A program made the position numbers and the translations under genes. From the NCBI GenBank assembly GCA_000436075.1, contig FR884647.1, positions 17,723-26,451 on the forward strand: a DNA stretch of 8,729 bases, given 5' to 3'. Positions 1 through 6,564 of the stretch are shown one piece after another. The notes under the pieces were generated by a model. That model was not told the DNA's origin and made no database searches. It was given only the letters and a program-made list of their open reading frames with translations. This DNA comes from Eggerthella sp. CAG:209 (GTDB taxonomy: Bacteria > Actinomycetota > Coriobacteriia > Coriobacteriales > Eggerthellaceae). Position 1 is the first letter of the stretch. Each line of letters opens with the position of its first letter.

Positions 1-1184
1 GCAGCTGCGGCCTCGGCCGCCTGCTTCTTTTCAATCTGCTGCTTGGGGATAATGACCTCGTCTTTTTCCCCAGAATCGGACTCTTTTTTAGGTTCTTCGT
101 CAAGAATAGAGGAAACCATGGTGCGTGCCAGAGGACTCGGCGCCGACTCAGGACGCTTACCAACCTCAAAACGTACGCTAGAAACCTCATCCTCATCTTC
201 AGCGATCAGGCCGCCGCCCTTAACCAGGCGAGAAGAAATATCGGTTACGGGAACCTTGTCGGCAACAGGCTTTCCAGTCAAAGCCGCAATAGCAGCTTTC
301 GCTGCCGCAAGAGATTCCTGCGGCGACATCTCTGCTTCATATTCAAGAGATGCACCTTCAGGCACAACGCCCGCAGCGCGTGCCGCCTCTTCGCCGTGTA
401 CGCGATTGCCCTCTTCAACGCTGCGCTCCAGAGCTTCCTCTTGGCTTACCAAGCCGTTTCCAACTTTGCGCGCAACATCAAGCAAAACCGAAACACCGGA
501 AGCGTTATTATTTGCCGACTGGTTGAATGGAGCAACGATATGAAGCACAGAGCGAACCAGGGGGATAGCAAACAGCACCGCACAAATAACCAACAGAAAA
601 GTAAGAATGGAAGACATAGCACCCGTATCGGCTGCGAACAGCGTGGAGCGAAGCAGGAGAACGAAAGCCGAAACCACCAATGCAATGGCGCTTGCCTTCT
701 GAAGAATAGGCAATGCCGCAGCGAAGGGGGGCTTTTCCTCCGTCAAAACCTTGCCACTGTCATAATTGGCCACCAGGATCACCTTGCGGCGACGAGCATT
801 GGCGCCATTTGCCGGGGTGGGCTGATATTTCGCCACCACATTCTGGCTTGCACCGGTCCTAAGCAAGCGTGAAAGAACAGGGCGCCCCGTGATCTCCATG
901 CCATATAGAACCACCGCAGCTATAGTGAGAAGCAACCAAAGTATGCCCAAAGAGGGAACAACAATAGAAAGAACGGCACCAAGCAAAGCAACACCGAAAC
1001 AAATGATGTTCGGGAGCTGATCGTTGGTTACACACTGGAAGTCTTCCACCACCGTCGCGAAACCCGCCTCTTTCTGCATCTGGTCGGCAAGATAGAGCGC
1101 AGCCCTCTGTTCCTCCTCGGTACCCGCAGGATGCGGACCTATCTCTTGCGTGAGATAGGCGATATCGTCGATTATTTCAGCCAT
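1..1184 (-). CDS. Membrane protein with degenerate M28-peptidase-like framework (3' end missing)
   Basis: The open frame runs leftwards from an ATG at 1184 and leaves the window after 394 codons, so the C-terminus is not seen. Residues 8-42 (ending around LYLADQMQKEAGF) resemble the N-terminal helix of M28 zinc aminopeptidases. Residues 135-144 (VILVANYDSG) match the family's 'AHxDS' strand. Residues 222-238 (QSANNNASGVSVLLDVA) match its 'GADDNASG' segment. The His of the first motif is Asn140 and the Asp pair of the second is Asn225-Asn226, so the zinc ligands visible here are gone. Hydrophobic stretches at about 60-95, 158-182 and 191-217 look like inserted membrane segments. From about 245 the chain is long, acidic and Ala/Glu/Lys-rich. 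A catalytically dead, membrane-embedded M28 homologue is my inference; the later ligands (Glu-Glu, Asp, His) lie off the window. The start is supported by AAAGGGG six bases upstream. Nothing visible tells its substrate or partner. Confidence 0.8.
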   Translation of the reverse strand, partial: MAEIIDDIAYLTQEIGPHPAGTEEEQRAALYLADQMQKEAGFATVVEDFQCVTNDQLPNIICFGVALLGAVLSIVVPSLGILWLLLTIAAVVLYGMEITGRPVLSRLLRTGASQNVVAKYQPTPANGANARRRKVILVANYDSGKVLTEEKPPFAAALPILQKASAIALVVSAFVLLLRSTLFAADTGAMSSILTFLLVICAVLFAIPLVRSVLHIVAPFNQSANNNASGVSVLLDVARKVGNGLVSQEEALERSVEEGNRVHGEEAARAAGVVPEGASLEYEAEMSPQESLAAAKAAIAALTGKPVADKVPVTDISSRLVKGGGLIAEDEDEVSSVRFEVGKRPESAPSPLARTMVSSILDEEPKKESDSGEKDEVIIPKQQIEKKQAAEAAA

Positions 1185-1190
1185 GGAGAG

Positions 1191-1196
1191 CCCCTT
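1191..1196 (-). promoter_or_regulatory. Shine-Dalgarno of the M28-like gene
   Basis: Read on the minus strand this is AAGGGG with a six-base spacer to the ATG at 1184. It fixes the start of the M28-like protein; no other in-frame start nearby has a comparable site. Confidence 0.65.
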
Positions 1197-1250
1197 TTGT
1201 TTCCACGCTTATATAAGTAAGTAGCGATTGACATGGATATAGACTGTACA

Positions 1251-1256
1251 AGTATA
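1251..1256 (-). promoter_or_regulatory. Possible -10 box for the M28-like gene
   Basis: The minus strand reads TATACT, five of six matches to the -10 consensus, which would place transcription start near 1244 and give a leader of about 60 bases. No good -35 hexamer lies 16-18 bases upstream, so this is only a candidate. A second AT-rich stretch, TATATAAG at 1208-1215 on the same strand, is an alternative. Confidence 0.25.
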
Positions 1257-1347
1257 CGTCATTTGACTCGTTTCGCCTTTATATGAACCGTTTGTTCACC
1301 TTGTCTACCGCATTACGCAAAGAAGCGCCTTTCTTTCTGCATAAAAT

Positions 1348-1378
1348 ACCTCCCATCCACTTATCGCAGATGGGAGGT
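1348..1378 (-). terminator. Hairpin terminator after the dinG-membrane protein unit
   Basis: A perfect 10-bp inverted repeat pairs 1348-1357 with 1369-1378 around an 11-base loop (ACCTCCCATC and its complement). On the minus strand the stem is followed by ATTTTAT. It sits about 30 bases beyond the stop codon at 1409-1411, where the end of that transcript is expected. The U-run is short, so it may be leaky. On the plus strand the stem is followed by TTCACGTG, which is a poor U-tract. Its outer edge touches the parS palindrome. Confidence 0.6.
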
Positions 1379-1391
1379 TTCACGTGAAACA
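1376..1391. other. parS site (ParB-binding centromere-like site) 1
   Basis: The sequence is GGTTTCACGTGAAACA. Its inner 14 bases, GTTTCACGTGAAAC at 1377-1390, are a perfect palindrome identical to the core of the widely conserved bacterial parS consensus TGTTTCACGTGAAACA; only the first base of the 16-mer differs. It is intergenic, between the stop codon of the 416-aa gene and its terminator. In known systems ParB (Spo0J) loads here as a CTP-dependent clamp and recruits SMC and ParA for origin segregation. A second copy lies at 6422-6437. No parA or parB gene is in the window. Confidence 0.88.
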
Positions 1392-1408
1392 TATCAGTCA
1401 GCCTGCTG

Positions 1409-2659
1409 CTAATCCTGCCCAAGATACTCTCTTAAATAAGCATCGTTTGATGCAGCGTCCGAACGAAGGCTGTCATAGCGAGAAACCAAATCGGCTGTTG
1501 CGCTGGCATAAGCATCAACCACAGGCTGGCTAAATTGCTTCGGCAACGCTTTTGCCATTTCCACAGCCTCCTGATCGGCTCTGTTATAAGCATCGTTGTG
1601 GGACTCGGCAGTCGCTTTGTCTTGTATAAGGATCGCCGCATTTGAGGCAAGCGCTTCATTGGTCGCATCGATTCGCTTGCTGACATAAGCCAGCGAGGCA
1701 TCGAAATTCGCCGCGGGATAGAAGCCCTTCGCCTTCGCAATGCATTCCTTCGCCTTTGAGAATTGAGCCTGGGCAGAAGTGGTGAACTCGGTTGATTTCG
1801 CCACGTTGTCCGCCGTTGTGTCCGAAACAACAGTTGCCGCCTGCGTCAAAAGGGCATTCCCTTCTTGGATGCAACTCCACGCCTCATTCATGGCATCGAT
1901 GCCTTGCTTTGCTGCAACATCTTCCTTCATACGTTGATCGGCAACATCAAGAAGCTCCTCACGAACCGCAATAGCATTCAAGGCCCGTTGCGCCGCCTCT
2001 TTGTCGCGCTGGGATCCGTCAAGCTCCGACTCTGCCTTCTGAGCATACACGCGAGCCGACTCAAGTTGGTCTTTGGCATCGGGAATAGCTGCACTTAATT
2101 CCTGCGCGCGAGAAACGGTATCGTCACCAAACGTATCCTGAAAATATTTGTCGATAGCAACCGTGGTTTCATCGCTTTGCTTAACAAGCTCGCAAGCTTC
2201 ACGCAGCACACCGACGCTGGTATTCAGTCGCTCGTACTGCTGGTAGGCCCAATACCCCCCTACGCCAATCGCGCCTATGCAAACAACCGCCACGAGTGCG
2301 ATGCTGAAACGGCGATACCATCTGCGGCGTTGCTTCCTGCGAGCTATTTCTGCCTGAGAATCTGCGCCTAAAAACGTTTTACGCTCAGAAGGCTGGGGCT
2401 TCGCTTCGGCTGAATTTCGCTTGGTGGCCTTTTCTGCTGTCAGGTCCCTTTCCTTGCCTCCTGCGGTTGAAGCGCCCTTCCCGAAGCTTGGAAGACGCCA
2501 CTTGGCGCCACGCGAGGGCTCATCCTGCGCTGCAGCTTTTTGCTCAAGGACATTCAGGGAAAGCTCGTTAGGCTTTCCCTGCGAGAATTCTTTCAGATGA
2601 AGAACCTGAGTTTCCTTATGCCCAAGGCCACGGCCGCTTCGCTTTTTCTTGCGGGCCAT
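1409..2659 (-). CDS. Single-pass membrane protein with basic N-terminus and helical extracytoplasmic domain, unknown function
   Basis: The product has 416 residues. It opens with the strongly basic MARKKKRSGRGLG, followed by about 100 polar, probably disordered residues. A basic patch at 107-117 (RRKQRRRWYRR) leads into one membrane segment at about 117-138. Residues 140-416 are Ala/Glu/Gln/Lys-rich, with few Pro or Gly, and look like long helices or coiled coil. With no signal peptidase site and positive charges before the segment, an N-in/C-out topology is likely. The ATG at 2659 shares its A with the stop codon of dinG (TGATG), and GGAGGT lies 11 bases upstream inside dinG, so translation is probably coupled. 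I recognise no family. A link to DNA or the envelope is only inference from its basic tail and its neighbour. A longer in-frame start at 2740 would lie inside dinG and lacks support. Confidence 0.85.
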   Translation of the reverse strand: MARKKKRSGRGLGHKETQVLHLKEFSQGKPNELSLNVLEQKAAAQDEPSRGAKWRLPSFGKGASTAGGKERDLTAEKATKRNSAEAKPQPSERKTFLGADSQAEIARRKQRRRWYRRFSIALVAVVCIGAIGVGGYWAYQQYERLNTSVGVLREACELVKQSDETTVAIDKYFQDTFGDDTVSRAQELSAAIPDAKDQLESARVYAQKAESELDGSQRDKEAAQRALNAIAVREELLDVADQRMKEDVAAKQGIDAMNEAWSCIQEGNALLTQAATVVSDTTADNVAKSTEFTTSAQAQFSKAKECIAKAKGFYPAANFDASLAYVSKRIDATNEALASNAAILIQDKATAESHNDAYNRADQEAVEMAKALPKQFSQPVVDAYASATADLVSRYDSLRSDAASNDAYLREYLGQD

Positions 2660-5600
2660 CACGAATGCGAACCTCCGGCTACGCGCGCAAGAGACTCGAT
2701 CGCCACACGGTCGGCAACCTCGGCAACGATATCCGAGCAAGGCATCATAACGATATTGCTGCTCGGCAACGAGTTCAGGAATTTCTTGCCGTAATACTTG
2801 GTTATCAGGCGTTTGTCAGCCAAGACCACAATGCCGCGGTCGCTCGATTTACGAATAAGCCTTCCAACGGCCTGCTTTACCTCAATAACCGCATGGGGCA
2901 GCGAATAGTGAGCCCAAGCGCGATCATCACGTTGTTGACGTTCGCATGAAAGAGGATCTGTAGGCAGACCAAAAGGCAGCTTGGGGATGACAACGCCCTT
3001 AAGCGTTGCGCCCGGAGCATCAAAACCCTCCCAGAAGCTCTTCAGAGCAAAGAGACTCAAATGCTCATCTTTCAAGAAGTCATCGCGAAGGCCCTTAACG
3101 GAAACGCCCCATTTTTGGCACACCAAACGCAAATCGTCTTCCTTCAAAGCGGGATGAACACCATCAAAGCACTGTTCCATTTCGCGCCTGTTGGTGAATA
3201 GCGTAAGCATCGAACCTCTCTGGGCCTTGTGCAAATCAACAAGGAACGATTCCAGGGTTGGAAGATAAGCAGGATCCTGAGGTTCTGGCATATCCGTTGG
3301 AACGTAAACCCGCATATTGGCGTCGAAATCAAAGCTTGAATCAACCTTCAGCACATCAGCCCGAGAATCTTCCCCTTCGTTGAAGCCAACGGCACGCTCG
3401 AATGCATCGAACTGGCCGTCGACCGCCAGAGTTGCCGAAGCATATATAACACTGCGCGTTTCAGCATAAAGACTCTCGTTTAGCGACTTGCCCACATCGA
3501 GCGGCTGAACCGTAAAGATTTCATCCAACGTACCCTTCGTTCGGTTAAGGCGAACCGAATACACATGGTTATCGCTGTCATGGAAGAACATCTCATCAAG
3601 GGCATCGTATGCCTCCCTCAATTCAAGCGCAGCCAGGGCGAGTTCCCTCTGGGCGCTTGTTGTGTCTTCGATTTGCTCCGCATAAGCAACGATGTCGCGG
3701 CAAGCACGGATCAGCTTTTCCAAGGTGTCGTATACCGCGCGCGCACGATTCACGACACCTCGGTACTTATCACCATGGCGAATCTCGTCGTTTAGCCAGA
3801 GATCAAAGTATTCGTATCCACGCGAGCGGGTCTTCGGATCGAACACCAGAAGATCTTTTGCTCCGAGACAGAACTCTTCCGTCGCCATCGCGAAGGCGCC
3901 CGCACAGGTGCGCGCTTTGGCAATAAGCGATTCATACAACGCGCGGCCTTCCTCTGGAGCTTGAGCGCTTCGCTCCACTCGAGAAAGAACGTTGTGTGAA
4001 CCTTCCCCATTTACGCGCAAAGCAAGCGCCCTCAGCGAATCGGAAGACACCGAAAGGGCAAGTGCGCGGCGCGCTTCTTCCTCCGCACCATGAGCCTCGT
4101 CTACGGCCCAATAGCGGATAGGGGGCAGCAGCCCACCTTCGAATCGGACATCCCAGAAAAGCAAGCTATGGTTCGTTACCACAACATCGCATCGCTGGGC
4201 TTGCTCGCGGGCGCCATGGACAAAGCAGCTTCGTCCAAAGAAGGGGCACTTATGGCGCAAGCATTCGTTGCTCTTGGTCCCAATGCGCCAACGGGGAATA
4301 GCGCGGTAATCAATTTTCAGAGCGTCCATATCGTCGTAGTCGCTCTGTTCTACAAACGAAAGTAGACCCGCCAAAGCGGGTGCCTGGTTGATCTCCTGCT
4401 TACGATAATGAATTACCGATGGCCCTTGGTTGACCAAGCTATCCACCTTGCGAAGGCAAGGATAATGACTGAACCCTTTCAAAGGAGCATACGTGATGCC
4501 GAGAGCCTTCGAAAGAAGAGGCAGCTCCTTATGAACCAGCTGATCCAGCAATGCATTGGTCTTTGTGGCTACACCCACGGTGATACCGTTTTTCTGTGCT
4601 GCCAGGGCAAGAGGAACCAGGTAGGCCATCGATTTGCCAACGCCGGTGCCAGCTTCTACAGCAAGATTGCGAGACGTTGCCAAAGCGCGGTTTACCGCAA
4701 GAGCCATTTCGCGCTGTTCTTCGCGCGGCTCATATTCCTCGTACAAAGACCCCAATAAACCATCAACGGAAAAGGCTTCAGAAATTTCCGCATCGGTTGC
4801 GAAAGAAAGCTCGGGGGCTTCGCTACCCGCAGGAGGAAGCTCCTTGCCCACGGGGGAAGAATCAGGAACATTAGCATCAGGGCGCAAGGGAGCCGAAGCC
4901 TGAGCCACTGCCGCTTTACGCGATGCGCGCAAACTGTACGGCCCCTCGCTTTCCTTCATAGCGGCAAGGCACTTAAACACACGCTCAGTATTCCAAGTGT
5001 CGCTATCGCACATATCGGCAATATGCTGGAGCAAAGGGGTAGGCATAGTGTCAACCGCAGCCAAAAGCACCCGATACACGAGACATGTCGCAGCCACATC
5101 ATCATCAGCACGATGGGTGGAGTCGGGCCCGCCAAACGCGCGAACTAAATCGAGCAAGCGATGAGAGGTTAGACGAGGTAACGCGATTTTCGCCAGATCA
5201 AGGGAATCGATCCAGCAGTTCTGCTTCAATACCTCACCCGTAGGGTACTTCGTGCAGAAAGTTCTATCGAAGTTTGCATTGTGGGCAACCACATCGGAAG
5301 AACCAACGAACTCGACCAAACCTGCAACGGCAGTATTGGGGTCAGGAGCATTCGCCACATCCTCATCGCTGATGTTGGTAAGGTGAGCAACATCTTCAGG
5401 GATCGGTTTTCCAGGATTTACGAACGTTACGTACCAGCCGACGATTTCACCATGGACCATACGCGCTGCAGCAATCTGAATCAGCTCGTCATGGTTGAAG
5501 GAGAAACCCGTCGTCTCGGTATCGATAACAACAACGTCTTCATCCAGTTCACCAAACGAGTGCTCTTTCGCATAGCTGCTAAGCGAATGGTAGCGATCGC

Positions 5601-5673
5601 GAATGCGCTGAGGGGTGTTTTCAAGAATATAAGTGTCAAGCCTTGATGCGACTTCTGCATTTTGTGTTTCCAT
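2659..5673 (-). CDS. dinG: DinG-type ATP-dependent helicase with N-terminal DEDDh exonuclease domain
   Basis: The product has 1004 residues and two parts. The N-terminal DnaQ-like 3'-5' exonuclease has Exo I VIDTETTG (Asp51, Glu53), Exo II HNANFD (131-136, Asp136) and Exo III HRADDD (His187, Asp192), so the DEDDh set is complete. After a Pro/Ala-rich linker (about 250-295) comes an XPD/DinG superfamily 2 helicase: Walker A AGTGVGKS (341-348), Cys406, Cys471, Cys476 and Cys483 placed as in the family's 4Fe-4S cluster, DEAH (525-528), SAT motif (746-748), motif V GFDAPG (883-888) and motif VI QAVGRLIR (934-941). Related helicases unwind 5'-tailed DNA, forks, R-loops and G-quadruplexes; family members with this fused domain are known in Firmicutes, and the S. 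aureus one is a nuclease. I chose the ATG at 5673 because the exonuclease domain begins soon after and the upstream frame enters the divergent promoter region. There is no SD; a TGATAGTCT box ends seven bases upstream, so the mRNA may be leaderless. It is co-transcribed with the 416-aa gene. Confidence 0.95.
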   Translation of the reverse strand: METQNAEVASRLDTYILENTPQRIRDRYHSLSSYAKEHSFGELDEDVVVIDTETTGFSFNHDELIQIAAARMVHGEIVGWYVTFVNPGKPIPEDVAHLTNISDEDVANAPDPNTAVAGLVEFVGSSDVVAHNANFDRTFCTKYPTGEVLKQNCWIDSLDLAKIALPRLTSHRLLDLVRAFGGPDSTHRADDDVAATCLVYRVLLAAVDTMPTPLLQHIADMCDSDTWNTERVFKCLAAMKESEGPYSLRASRKAAVAQASAPLRPDANVPDSSPVGKELPPAGSEAPELSFATDAEISEAFSVDGLLGSLYEEYEPREEQREMALAVNRALATSRNLAVEAGTGVGKSMAYLVPLALAAQKNGITVGVATKTNALLDQLVHKELPLLSKALGITYAPLKGFSHYPCLRKVDSLVNQGPSVIHYRKQEINQAPALAGLLSFVEQSDYDDMDALKIDYRAIPRWRIGTKSNECLRHKCPFFGRSCFVHGAREQAQRCDVVVTNHSLLFWDVRFEGGLLPPIRYWAVDEAHGAEEEARRALALSVSSDSLRALALRVNGEGSHNVLSRVERSAQAPEEGRALYESLIAKARTCAGAFAMATEEFCLGAKDLLVFDPKTRSRGYEYFDLWLNDEIRHGDKYRGVVNRARAVYDTLEKLIRACRDIVAYAEQIEDTTSAQRELALAALELREAYDALDEMFFHDSDNHVYSVRLNRTKGTLDEIFTVQPLDVGKSLNESLYAETRSVIYASATLAVDGQFDAFERAVGFNEGEDSRADVLKVDSSFDFDANMRVYVPTDMPEPQDPAYLPTLESFLVDLHKAQRGSMLTLFTNRREMEQCFDGVHPALKEDDLRLVCQKWGVSVKGLRDDFLKDEHLSLFALKSFWEGFDAPGATLKGVVIPKLPFGLPTDPLSCERQQRDDRAWAHYSLPHAVIEVKQAVGRLIRKSSDRGIVVLADKRLITKYYGKKFLNSLPSSNIVMMPCSDIVAEVADRVAIESLARVAGGSHS
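2671..2676 (-). promoter_or_regulatory. Internal Shine-Dalgarno of the 416-aa membrane protein gene
   Basis: The minus strand reads GGAGGT within the last codons of dinG, 11 bases before the ATG at 2659. The spacer is long but usable. Together with the TGATG overlap it favors termination-reinitiation coupling and argues against the longer start at 2740. Confidence 0.55.
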
Positions 5674-5690
5674 ACTAGTAAGACTATCAT
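5662..5690 (+). promoter_or_regulatory. Candidate promoter of the 214-aa tail-anchored protein gene
   Basis: TTGTGT (5662-5667) is followed after 17 bases by TATCAT (5685-5690), which matches the -10 consensus at five of six bases. Transcription would start near 5697, leaving about 42 bases before the ATG at 5739. The box overlaps the beginning of dinG and its own putative -10 on the other strand, so the two promoters may compete. The -35 is weak (TTG only). Confidence 0.4.
5681..5688 (-). promoter_or_regulatory. Candidate extended -10 of dinG (leaderless)
   Basis: The minus strand reads TGATAGTCT from 5689 down to 5681: a TGN extension plus TAGTCT, which fits the TANNNT pattern. Seven bases separate it from the ATG at 5673, the same spacing as the perfect TATAAT in front of rlmN. 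No Shine-Dalgarno is present. The hexamer itself matches the consensus at only three positions. Confidence 0.35.
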
Positions 5691-5728
5691 TTATGGAATT
5701 CTTTATCTCTAATGCCTGAATCACTTCT

Positions 5729-5733
5729 AGGAG
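5729..5733 (+). promoter_or_regulatory. Shine-Dalgarno that sets the start of the 214-aa gene
   Basis: AGGAG with a five-base spacer precedes the ATG at 5739. It makes this start preferable to the in-frame ATG at 5712, which has no such site. Confidence 0.7.
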
Positions 5734-5738
5734 AAAAC

Positions 5739-6383
5739 ATGTCAGATATTGGCTATTTTTCCATGTATGCCCGCTTTGAAACCGAAAGCAAAGAAGATGC
5801 TGCAGCATTTCTTGGCGCAGACAACATAATTGGCGACGCATTCTCTATCGAGCAGGAATATATCGACGGCAGGCGTACGGCATGGATCGTGAATCCTTTC
5901 GGCAAGCGCATGGGCACCATCGACGAAAAAACCGCTGAAAAGGTCGATCTCTGTAACGCCAAAGGATGGAACACCGTTGCCTTGCTTGCGCTCGTTGCTT
6001 TCACGGAAAAGCCTGAGCCAGGCCTTTACTGGGGTCAGGTTCTTATCATTTCCTATGACCCAAAATATGAAGTCGCCTTCTCTACATTTATAGAAAATGT
6101 CGGAAAGCAGCTCGGCGAAGGAATACGCCCCGACGTCTCCCTTGGTCGCGACTCCCTTAAGAAGGTTATCGAAACTCAGGGCGAATGGGTTCCTTCGGGA
6201 CGCGTTCCCTTCCCCAACAAGAACAAGGGCACCGCTTGGGTGAAAACGCAACGCACCGGAACGGAACGTTTGGTAAAGCAGGCACGCAAGGGCAACATAG
6301 GTTGCACGGTAGTTAGCTGGATATTCCTTCTCGCCGTTGTCGCCCTTATTGTTTTCGGGCTTCATTCCTGCGGAGCGTTCTAG
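5739..6383 (+). CDS. Tail-anchored membrane protein of unknown function
   Basis: The product has 214 residues. Residues 1-165 are a soluble, mixed alpha/beta-looking domain with a central stretch (about 45-110) that includes VNPFGKRMGTID and a hydrophobic strand VALLALVAF. The pattern of a conserved 'NP-G-R-G-I' turn followed by strands loosely recalls small beta-barrel domains such as HIRAN, but I would not assign it. Residues about 170-186 are basic, and 190-208 form one hydrophobic helix (VVSWIFLLAVVALIVFGL) ending in a short CGAF tail, so the protein is probably anchored by its C-terminus with the domain in the cytoplasm. There is no signal peptide. It is divergent from dinG, separated by 65 bp, and is followed by a parS site and a long hairpin. 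Its function is unknown. Confidence 0.85.
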   Translation: MSDIGYFSMYARFETESKEDAAAFLGADNIIGDAFSIEQEYIDGRRTAWIVNPFGKRMGTIDEKTAEKVDLCNAKGWNTVALLALVAFTEKPEPGLYWGQVLIISYDPKYEVAFSTFIENVGKQLGEGIRPDVSLGRDSLKKVIETQGEWVPSGRVPFPNKNKGTAWVKTQRTGTERLVKQARKGNIGCTVVSWIFLLAVVALIVFGLHSCGAF

Positions 6384-6421
6384 CCAATCTTCCGCCTAAC
6401 CGTGCTATAGACACTCAGTGG

Positions 6422-6437
6422 TGTTTCACGTGAAACG
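6422..6437. other. parS site (ParB-binding centromere-like site) 2
   Basis: The sequence is TGTTTCACGTGAAACG, with the perfect 14-bp palindrome GTTTCACGTGAAAC at 6423-6436. It matches the parS consensus at 15 of 16 bases. The dyad symmetry extends outward to 6418-6441 with a single mismatched pair (6422/6437). It lies 39 bases after the stop codon of the 214-aa gene, in non-coding sequence between convergent genes, as parS sites often do. It is 5046 bp from site 1. Confidence 0.9.
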
Positions 6438-6448
6438 CCACCATAAAG

Positions 6449-6543
6449 AAAACCCCTTGCCGCATTCCGGGCCGCACCTCTCGAAATCGGACTTATTTCA
6501 ATCCGAATCGGGGGTGTGGTTCGTTTCGCGGACAAGGGGTTTT
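6449..6543. terminator. Long hairpin between convergent genes, probable bidirectional terminator or structured 3' RNA
   Basis: An 11-bp outer stem pairs AAAACCCCTTG (6449-6459) with CAAGGGGTTTT (6533-6543). After one bulged A (6532) it continues as 6460-6463 with 6528-6531. An inner stem pairs 6470-6480 with 6511-6521, using four G-U pairs in the plus-strand RNA. The top has 6482-6484 with 6508-6510 and 6487-6491 with 6502-6506, closing a 10-base loop. On each strand the outer stem ends in TTTT (minus strand: TTTTCTTTAT). The position between the 214-aa gene and ddl fits termination from both sides. It is much larger than an ordinary terminator, so a processed RNA or a palindromic repeat remains possible. 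Confidence 0.6.
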
Positions 6544-6564
6544 ACGTTTGCGGCAGATATCTAC

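Noticed and set aside
43..872. Two plus-strand open frames of 166 and 158 codons
   Set aside because: Both lie opposite the M28-like gene. Their products are low-complexity Ser/Ala/Arg-rich or Gln/Asn-rich with no motif, whereas the minus-strand frame carries recognisable motifs and an SD.
1283..1387. 34-codon plus-strand open frame (MNRLFTLSTALRKEAPFF...)
   Set aside because: It has no SD, overlaps the terminator and ends within the parS site, and shows no sign of coding selection that I can see.
2660..2740. 27-codon upstream extension of the 416-aa membrane protein
   Set aside because: It lies inside dinG, is Cys/Arg-rich and lacks an SD. The TGATG junction and GGAGGT favor the start at 2659.
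5674..5841. 56-residue N-terminal extension of DinG
   Set aside because: It would read through the divergent promoter region and across the start of the 214-aa gene. The exonuclease domain needs nothing from it.
5742..6365. 207-codon minus-strand frame opposite the 214-aa gene
   Set aside because: It has no start signal and no recognisable pattern. The plus-strand gene has an SD and a clear membrane anchor.
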